Positions 58,103 to 64,000 of a stretch of 64,000 nt of DNA are shown here, piece by piece. Position numbers and translations under genes: made by a program. Numbering within the stretch: position 1 is the stretch's first letter; every line of letters starts with the position of its first letter. The notes beneath the pieces were generated by a model, which saw nothing but the letters and a program-made list of their open reading frames with translations, was not told where the DNA came from and made no database searches. Origin of the DNA: Legionella sp. MW5194 (GTDB lineage Bacteria; Pseudomonadota; Gammaproteobacteria; Legionellales; Legionellaceae); contig NZ_CP045732.1 of the NCBI RefSeq assembly GCF_016864235.1, positions 2,480,001 through 2,544,000 on the forward strand, in the 5' to 3' direction.

Positions 58103-59125
58103 TTATAAATACTCACGTTGCAGTATTTCAGCAATCTGTACAGCGTTGGTGGCCGCTCCCTTGCGGATGTTGTCAGCGACAACCCATAAATTCAGGCCGC
58201 AGGGATCGGTAATGTCTTCCCGTATACGGCCCACAAACACCTCGTCATGTCCAATAGCATGGGTGAAGGGTGTCGGGTAAAGCAACTTGGCTGGATCATC
58301 CACCACCTTGACCCCAGGCGCTTTGGCCAACAGTTTGCGTGCGTCGGATGCGCACAGCGGTTTTTTTAATTCAAGATGAATGGCTTCTGAGTGCCCATAG
58401 AGAACCGGAACCCTGACGGTGGTAGGGTTAACCAGAATGCTGTCATCTTCCATGATTTTTTTGGTTTCCCAAACCATTTTCATTTCTTCCCGGGTATAAC
58501 CGTTTTCCAGAAACTCATCAATGTGCGGCAGAACATTGAAGGCAATCTGGTGTGGATAGACCTGGGCATCCACCGGACGACCATTCAACAACTCACCGGT
58601 TTGGTGGATAAGTTCACTGATTGCTTTTTTGCCCGTACCGGAAACCGCCTGATACGTGGCCACATTGATGCGCTTGATTCCCACGGCATCCTGCAAGGGT
58701 TTTAATGCCACCACCATCTGGATGGTGGAGCAATTGGGATTGGCAATGATGCCGCGCTTTGTGTACTCGCGGATACGATGCGCATTGACTTCAGGAACCA
58801 CCAGCGGGATATCCTGTTCGTAACGAAAACAGGACGTGTTGTCGACGACAACGCAGCCTGCAGCCGCAGCGATCGGCGCATACTGTTTAGACACCGAACC
58901 GCCCGCTGAAAATAATCCAATGTGCACACCTGAAAAATCAAAGTCAGCGAGATTCAGCACGTCCAGTTCACGGTTATTGAATCGCACCGTTTTTCCTGCT
59001 GAACGCTCACTGGCCAAGGGATACAACTTATCCACGGGAAAATCACGCTCCTGAAGCACCGTCAAGAACGTTTCTCCCACAGCGCCTGTTGCCCCTACGA
59101 TCGCCACATTCAGCCGTCTGCTCAT
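58103..59125 (-). CDS. asd: Aspartate-semialdehyde dehydrogenase
   Basis: 340 residues. NADP-binding GATGAVGETFL, catalytic Cys in IANPNCSTIQM, QAVSGTGKKA and the C-terminal catalytic His region (SEAIHLELKKPL). Provides aspartate semialdehyde for lysine/diaminopimelate, threonine and methionine. Essential for cell wall synthesis, which makes its operon partners TIG and ankH notable. Confidence 0.95.
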   Translation of the reverse strand: MSRRLNVAIVGATGAVGETFLTVLQERDFPVDKLYPLASERSAGKTVRFNNRELDVLNLADFDFSGVHIGLFSAGGSVSKQYAPIAAAAGCVVVDNTSCFRYEQDIPLVVPEVNAHRIREYTKRGIIANPNCSTIQMVVALKPLQDAVGIKRINVATYQAVSGTGKKAISELIHQTGELLNGRPVDAQVYPHQIAFNVLPHIDEFLENGYTREEMKMVWETKKIMEDDSILVNPTTVRVPVLYGHSEAIHLELKKPLCASDARKLLAKAPGVKVVDDPAKLLYPTPFTHAIGHDEVFVGRIREDITDPCGLNLWVVADNIRKGAATNAVQIAEILQREYL

Positions 59126-59205
59126 AATAACCTCGTTTATTGTCTTGTTGTCTTCAAATCTTGGGGAAAGTTCATCGCCACGTCAAGGCTCATGGAGCGT
59201 CCCCA

Positions 59206-60264
59206 TCAGCGATTCTGTGCTTTATGACGCAAATAGTGATCCATGATCACTAAAGCCATCATCGCCTCCGCAATAGGAACGGCGCGAATCCCCACACAGG
59301 GATCATGGCGGCCTTTGGTCACAACTGTGACTTCCTCCCCTGCAATGTTCAGTGTTTTACCGGGTTTAATAATGCTGGAAGTCGGTTTGAGAGCCAAGCT
59401 GACTTCCAGGTTTTGTCCGGTGGAGATACCACCTAAAATGCCGCCGGCATGGTTGCTCAAAAAACCGGTTTTATCCATTTCATCGCGATGCTCACTCCCC
59501 TTTTGGGTGACCACGGCAAATCCCGAACCAATTTCAACCCCTTTTACGGCATTAATCGACATCATGGCAGCAGCGAGCGTCGCATCGAGTTTATCAAAAA
59601 CCGGATCCCCCAGACCCGCCGGCATGTTTCGAGCCATGACATTCACGCGGGCCCCAATGGAATCCCCTTCCCGGCGTAATTGATCAATGGTATTGGCCAG
59701 CGCGTCAATCTGATGCGTGTTAGGGCAAAAAAAAGCATTGCGATCGATTTCGTTTTCGTCAACAAAATCGAGGATCAACTCTCCCATTTGCTGCAGGTAA
59801 CCAACGATTTCAATCCCCGTCTCCTGCTTCAAATACAAACGGGCAATGGCGCCAGCCGCCACCCGCGCCGCGGTTTCACGCGCAGAAGAGCGCCCGCCGC
59901 CGCGGTAATCACGATGGCCGTACTTGTGATGGTACGTGTAATCGGCATGGCCTGGGCGAAAGACATGCTTTATTTCTTCATAGTCACTGCTGCGCTGATC
60001 CTGATTGCGAATCAGCAAGGCAATGGGTGTGCCGGTGGTCACTCCTTCAAAAACACCGGACAAAATCTCCACGCTATCGGCCTCACGGCGTTGCGTGGTG
60101 TACTTGGATTGGCCGGGTTTTCGTTTATCCAGAAAAGGCTGTATGACCTCTTCACTTAAGGCAAGACCTGGGGGACAGCCATCGACAATACAGCCTAATG
60201 CCTTGCCATGACTTTCGCCAAACGTCGTCACTCGAAACAAATGGCCAAAGGTATTTCCGCTCAT
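59206..60264 (-). CDS. aroC: Chorismate synthase
   Basis: 352 residues. FMN-dependent enzyme with signature segments [47 protein letters not shown] and [17 protein letters not shown]. Last common step of aromatic synthesis. The gene follows prmB by 9 bases, the conserved prmB-aroC order. Confidence 0.96.
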   Translation of the reverse strand: MSGNTFGHLFRVTTFGESHGKALGCIVDGCPPGLALSEEVIQPFLDKRKPGQSKYTTQRREADSVEILSGVFEGVTTGTPIALLIRNQDQRSSDYEEIKHVFRPGHADYTYHHKYGHRDYRGGGRSSARETAARVAAGAIARLYLKQETGIEIVGYLQQMGELILDFVDENEIDRNAFFCPNTHQIDALANTIDQLRREGDSIGARVNVMARNMPAGLGDPVFDKLDATLAAAMMSINAVKGVEIGSGFAVVTQKGSEHRDEMDKTGFLSNHAGGILGGISTGQNLEVSLALKPTSSIIKPGKTLNIAGEEVTVVTKGRHDPCVGIRAVPIAEAMMALVIMDHYLRHKAQNR

Positions 60265-60273
60265 GTTGCTTCC

Positions 60274-61188
60274 TTATTTGCCAAAATAGCGCTTAAGCTG
60301 GGTCTGAGTCAGCAGGAATACTCCCTGGCCGCCATTTTCAAACTCAAGCCAGGTGAATTCCAGATCGGGAAAGGCGTCAGAGAGCGCTTGCTCGCTATTT
60401 CCTACCTCAACGACCAAAATGCCATGGTCCGTCAGATAATCATGGGCATTGGCCAGTATTTTTTCCACCAGGGCAAGGCCATTGTTAGCCGCTTCAAGCG
60501 CCATCACGGGTTCATGGCGGTACTCCTGCGGCAAGGTCTGCATTTCCTCCTCGCCAACATAGGGAGGATTGGACACAATGATGTCATAGCGGACGGCCGG
60601 CACATTGTCCCAACAATCGGATTGAATGAGACAGAGCGACTCGTGAAGCGCATGACGATCCTGATTGATGGCAGCGACTGTCAGTGCGTCTTCCGACAGG
60701 TCAACCGCATCGACCTCCGCCTCGGGAAAAGCATAGCAACAGGCAATCGCAATGCAACCGCTGCCGGTGCATAAATCCAGAATGCGATGTACCTTTGCAC
60801 TGTCAATCCATGGAGAAAATTGATGATTGATTAATTCAGCAATGGGCGAACGCGGAATAAGCACTCGCTCATCCACATAAAAAGGCAAATCACAGAAGGT
60901 CATGTGCTGAATTAAATAAGGCACCGGGACGCGCTTGATAATTCGGCGTGACAATTGCTCGGTCACCTGCTGTTTTTCTGATGGAGTGAGTCGTGCCTGC
61001 CAGAATCGGTCATCGTAATCCGGTGGCAGCCGCAAACTGCCAAGCACCAGGGCCACCATTTCATCCCAGGCGTTGTCAGTGCCATGACCATAATACAAAT
61101 CATGGGCATTCGCCTGGCTAACGCCAAAACGGATGAAATCAAGAATCGTCACCAACTCGGAAGTGTCTGGTAAAGTCAGAGCAGTCAT
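60274..61188 (-). CDS. prmB: Ribosomal protein L3 N5-glutamine methyltransferase
   Basis: 304 residues. SAM-binding LDLCTGSGCIAIACCYAFP and the glutamine-methylating motif NPPYV. Methylates Gln of ribosomal protein L3. PrmB rather than PrmC is chosen from the aroC neighbour and the nearby smrB gene. Confidence 0.92.
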   Translation of the reverse strand: MTALTLPDTSELVTILDFIRFGVSQANAHDLYYGHGTDNAWDEMVALVLGSLRLPPDYDDRFWQARLTPSEKQQVTEQLSRRIIKRVPVPYLIQHMTFCDLPFYVDERVLIPRSPIAELINHQFSPWIDSAKVHRILDLCTGSGCIAIACCYAFPEAEVDAVDLSEDALTVAAINQDRHALHESLCLIQSDCWDNVPAVRYDIIVSNPPYVGEEEMQTLPQEYRHEPVMALEAANNGLALVEKILANAHDYLTDHGILVVEVGNSEQALSDAFPDLEFTWLEFENGGQGVFLLTQTQLKRYFGK

Positions 61189-61349
61189 AGGTACCTTATG
61201 GTTAATTAATTGCGCAGAATTATACGCAATTGTGCGTCAATTAAACCATATTCTGCCAGTGTCAGTCGAGAAAAAGTCAACTGACATGCCGTACAGTCGT
61301 ACAAGCAGGAATAAGCTTTGTTGTGCCCCGAAACCGTTAAAAAGGTGAT

Positions 61350-62399
61350 TTACGAGGAGGGGGTGATGCTGAATTCTTGCAATTCCAGGGTATCCGGCAG
61401 GCGTCGTTTTGCTGGATTATGATGCCATAAGGATTGGATGACCGAGGCTACTTTGACAGGGCAGGATTCTGGAATAGCATAACGCGCGGCCTTATTCACT
61501 CTGTTTTCAACCAATTCAGTCAAGTCGTTTTCCGGGGCTTCCTTGCGGGCGGCCAATTCCCAAAAGGTAATACCCAATGCAAAATAATCGCCGGCGCGTG
61601 TCACTTTCAACGAATGGGTGAAAGGCTCCCCTTTCCGCTCAACCCGGTTTTCCAATGATTCTTGTTGTAAAAATTCTAACAATTCCGGGGCGCAGTAACT
61701 CGGCGAACCCACTTGTTCAACCGGGCTGCCAATCGCTTTCGTTAAACCAAAGTCACAGAACTTCGGTTCAAACATTGACGTTAACAGAATGTTTTGAGGT
61801 TTAACATCCCAATGGGCATAGCCCGCGTTATGTATGAATTGCATGCCTTTAATGCATTGCACAACGATGGGATAGCTTATTTTCCAATAGGCTTCCCATG
61901 ACGTCACAGGAATCTGTTTATGATTTTTAAAAAACGCTTCGAGGTTCCCTTTCGGAGCATATTCCATAGCCAGGTAGAGTTGTTTTTTTAAGCTTATTTT
62001 TCCCACTAAATCAACAGTGTAATTTCCTGCTAAGGGGGTTTGATTTTTCTGTCGGGTGAGCTCTTTTAAAACCTCCACCTCATTGACAACGCTTGCATCA
62101 TCGATTTTTTTAATGGCTATCCAACGATTAGCCTCGGTATGTTGTATTTTGTAGACAACAGAAAAGGCGCCCATCCCAATTTTGGTCTTGGTTTCAGGTT
62201 TGTACTCTGTACTGCAATCAATCAGCTCCTCCTCACAGTCTGTTTTTTCTGACTTGTCACCCGGTATTTGGCTGATCTCCTTCCCCTTGTTGCCGCCTGA
62301 CACGTCGCTGGGAGAGGGCATTGTTTTGCTTTCGTTGGCTTCGTTCTCGTTTGAAGAAGCGTGAATCGCTTCATTTACGCTCTGTTGAGTATTGGGCAT
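61350..62399 (-). CDS. Eukaryote-like Ser/Thr kinase A with HWD catalytic loop, candidate effector
   Basis: 349 residues from the ATG at 62399, chosen because TTTGGAGTCTTT precedes it exactly as at the paralogue. A polar, disordered N-terminus (1-70) precedes the kinase core: loop GMGAFSVV (about 75-82), lysine in AIKKID (97/98), catalytic loop HWDVKPQN (196-203) and DFG (216-218). The HRD Arg is replaced by Trp; catalytic Asp, Lys and Asn remain, so activation-loop phosphorylation may not be needed. Tandem paralogue of the next gene and separated from it by 215 bases with its own PmrA-box promoter. Effector status is inferred from promoter and composition. Confidence 0.8.
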   Translation of the reverse strand: MPNTQQSVNEAIHASSNENEANESKTMPSPSDVSGGNKGKEISQIPGDKSEKTDCEEELIDCSTEYKPETKTKIGMGAFSVVYKIQHTEANRWIAIKKIDDASVVNEVEVLKELTRQKNQTPLAGNYTVDLVGKISLKKQLYLAMEYAPKGNLEAFFKNHKQIPVTSWEAYWKISYPIVVQCIKGMQFIHNAGYAHWDVKPQNILLTSMFEPKFCDFGLTKAIGSPVEQVGSPSYCAPELLEFLQQESLENRVERKGEPFTHSLKVTRAGDYFALGITFWELAARKEAPENDLTELVENRVNKAARYAIPESCPVKVASVIQSLWHHNPAKRRLPDTLELQEFSITPSS

Positions 62400-62467
62400 A
62401 AAGACTCCAAAAATAAGACAGACCCGGTCTAGCCAAGGATTGTTTTGATCAAAGTTAATACTTATGA

Positions 62468-62500
62468 ATTTTATTAAAAACACATTAACGAATTATTAAG
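62468..62500 (-). promoter_or_regulatory. PmrA-box promoter of kinase A
   Basis: Reading the minus strand, CTTAATAAT-TC-GTTAATGTG (62500 to 62481) gives two intact TTAAT cores 11 bases apart, 14 of 18 bases matching the PmrA consensus. A -10-like TAAAAT (62473-62468) follows after 7 bases. It lies 68 bases before the ATG. Confidence 0.6.
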
Positions 62501-62614
62501 CAGAGCCGAGACTCCCTCGCCGGCGAGATGGCATCTCTGTTTAGTCCAGCCTGCTGGTTGATGGGCTGCCGCGGGCTAAGCCGCGGCGTATCGCGAGTGA
62601 AACGATAAGTTAAG

Positions 62615-63721
62615 TTATTTGGGAGCCAGCATTGAACTGTCTTCTTCAACAAGGTCAGCGGGTATATGCCGCTTGGCGCGATCCTGGTGCCATAACGACT
62701 GGATGATGGTGGAAACCTTCACTGGGCATTGTTCGGGCAAGTCATAACGCTCTCCCTTAACCACCCGATTTTGGTATAACTGGTCCATGTTGTCTTCATA
62801 GACTTCATCGCGAGCGGCCAATTCCCAGAAAGTGATGCCCAGGGAAAAGTAATCGGCACTGGCTTCAAGCTTCAAGTCGCTGACAACTTTCTCTTTTGTC
62901 CCTTTGGATTTCTGATTGAGTCTGTACAGTTCGATAATTTCGGGGGCACAGTAAAGCGGCGTGCCAACAGCCTCTGCTTGACTTCCTAATTCCCCCGCCA
63001 GCCCAAAATCACAGAATTTCGGTTGGTACGTTGCAGTTAACAGGATGTTATGCGGTTTAATATCACGATGAGCAATGCCCATGCTGTGAATAAAATTCAG
63101 CCCTTTGAGGCAATGAAGCATGATTGGATAAGCGATTTTCCAGTAAGCATCCCAGTTTTGCCTGGGAATTGCTTTAAAATTATTAAGAAACCCATCCAGA
63201 TCACCTTGCGGCATGTACTCCATCACCAGGTAAAATTTGCCTTCGAGCCCAATACGGTCTAAAAAATCAACGGTATACTTTCCTTCCAATGCTGTTGCTT
63301 TTTTCTTCTGAGTGAGCTTGTCTAAAATTTTTGCGTCCTTTTCGACTGTCTTCTCCTCATCAAATTCTTTGATCGCTGCCCATTGACCAGTCCTGGCGTT
63401 CTGTATTTTATACACCACAGAAAAATTACCGGAACCAATTTTTACCCTGGTTTTTCGGTCATACTCATCATTGGTAGCAACAAGCTCAATGTCGGTTTCT
63501 GTTTTTTCAGATTTGTTATTGGATGATTTATGGGCATTCTTGTTTTCAGGCGATTCAAAATAAGGCGGCAGGCTCTCTGCTTCACTCCCTACGCTCCCAT
63601 GGTCTTTACTTGCTTTAACGAGTTCAAAATAGGGAAGATCCTGCGAGGCATTGCCATCGCTTTTTTCGGAAGAAGAGAAGGGGCTTAACTCCACAATGGT
63701 CAGGGGATTAGTATTAGGCAT
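62615..63721 (-). CDS. Eukaryote-like Ser/Thr kinase B, tandem paralogue
   Basis: 368 residues. Polar N-terminus (1-92), then glycine loop GSGNFSVV (96-103), lysine in AAIKEFD (118), HRDIKPHN catalytic loop (218-225), DFGLA (238) and CAPEI at the P+1 region. All catalytic residues are canonical. It is strongly similar along its length to kinase A, including the DYFxLGITFWELAAR segment, so they arose by tandem duplication. Its promoter differs: an extended -10 TGATATAAT upstream and no clear PmrA box. No membrane segment. Candidate effector by comparison with Legionella LegK-type kinases. Confidence 0.8.
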   Translation of the reverse strand: MPNTNPLTIVELSPFSSSEKSDGNASQDLPYFELVKASKDHGSVGSEAESLPPYFESPENKNAHKSSNNKSEKTETDIELVATNDEYDRKTRVKIGSGNFSVVYKIQNARTGQWAAIKEFDEEKTVEKDAKILDKLTQKKKATALEGKYTVDFLDRIGLEGKFYLVMEYMPQGDLDGFLNNFKAIPRQNWDAYWKIAYPIMLHCLKGLNFIHSMGIAHRDIKPHNILLTATYQPKFCDFGLAGELGSQAEAVGTPLYCAPEIIELYRLNQKSKGTKEKVVSDLKLEASADYFSLGITFWELAARDEVYEDNMDQLYQNRVVKGERYDLPEQCPVKVSTIIQSLWHQDRAKRHIPADLVEEDSSMLAPK

Positions 63722-63862
63722 AAAGACTCCAAAGAGATCGAATGGATCGATTATATCACGTTCTGATTTAATTTAGAACAATAACTACCTTTCCTGCCGC
63801 ATGCGTGATGTTGTCAGTCTGATTGAGTATAATTAAATTAGGTTTGTATAAGGGTTTTAGTA

Positions 63863-64000
63863 ATGGCGGATGATGGGGTATCTGATCAAGACAAGGCGTT
63901 GTTTCGTCAGGCCATGCAGTCGGTTAAACCGCTCAAAAAGGGTAAGGCCACGCCTGTGAGTGACATCAGAGCACCGCAAAATCATACCGCCCCACCCAAA
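63863..64000 (+). CDS. smrB: SmrB-like protein (partial, N-terminus)
   Basis: The first 46 codons before the window edge, starting MADDGVSDQDKALFRQAMQS and followed by VKPLKKGK. This resembles the N-terminus of the Smr-domain endonuclease SmrB (SxxDxALFRxxM pattern), a neighbour of prmB in other gammaproteobacteria. The Smr domain itself would lie beyond the window, so the call is moderate. Confidence 0.65.
   Translation, partial: MADDGVSDQDKALFRQAMQSVKPLKKGKATPVSDIRAPQNHTAPPK

Overview
The window reads as a chromosomal segment of a Legionella-type gammaproteobacterium. The support is the mix of ordinary gammaproteobacterial housekeeping genes (glyQS, uvrD, gshAB, secB-gpsA, rne, rluC, asd, aroC, prmB) with genes typical of Legionella: a Com1/DsbA2-like periplasmic oxidoreductase, a VirK-family protein, a SidB-type lipase-fold protein, an AnkH-like ankyrin/cysteine-protease-fold protein, eukaryote-like Ser/Thr kinases, and several orphan proteins that look like Dot/Icm (type IVB) effectors. 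Motifs resembling the published PmrA box lie ahead of four effector-like genes, each with a -10 hexamer at the same distance. The species cannot be fixed from the sequence alone.

Layout. 0-5.4 kb: leucine degradation operon (both methylcrotonyl-CoA carboxylase subunits, methylglutaconyl-CoA hydratase, HMG-CoA lyase). 5.6-9.4 kb: arginine to putrescine through agmatine (aguB, speA, aguA). 9.5-11.4 kb: acetoacetyl-CoA synthetase, which can reactivate the acetoacetate made by HMG-CoA lyase. 11.5-17 kb: accessory block (a possible U-box-like protein, a frameshifted SidB-like hydrolase, VirK, a protein kinase, a LuxR-type regulator). 17.2-20.5 kb: visibly AT-rich island with an XRE/S24-like repressor, a TIM-barrel/glycosidase-like protein and a queuosine-precursor-transporter-like protein with an extra C-terminal domain. 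21-23.6 kb: metNIQ behind a SAM-II-like riboswitch. 23.7-25.5 kb: a coiled-coil effector candidate and a PA3496-family peptide. 25.5-33 kb: rsmJ, gmhB, glyS, glyQ, dsbA2, uvrD. 33-46.6 kb: pip-like, dtd, mlaA, trmL, lpxA, gshB/gshA, a transporter, rhodaneses, a PafA-like phosphatase, htpX, grxC, secB, gpsA. 46.7-49.7 kb: four tRNA genes around a choline-kinase-like gene and a predicted ADP-ribosyltransferase. 49.8-54.5 kb: pgsA, gph-like, rluC, rne. 54.8-63.9 kb: a broken HAD-type gene, ankH-TIG-asd, aroC, prmB, two tandem protein kinases and the start of smrB.

The most notable content is a predicted cholera-toxin-type (R-S-E) ADP-ribosyltransferase at 47902-48801 that overlaps tail to tail with a choline-kinase-like gene, the PmrA-box promoter set, the SAM-II-like riboswitch, and the AT-rich island. 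Five single-base indels, all in or beside homopolymers, break or shorten four genes. All four are accessory or effector-like, and none of the housekeeping genes is affected. This suggests real decay or phase variation, but assembly error has to be excluded.
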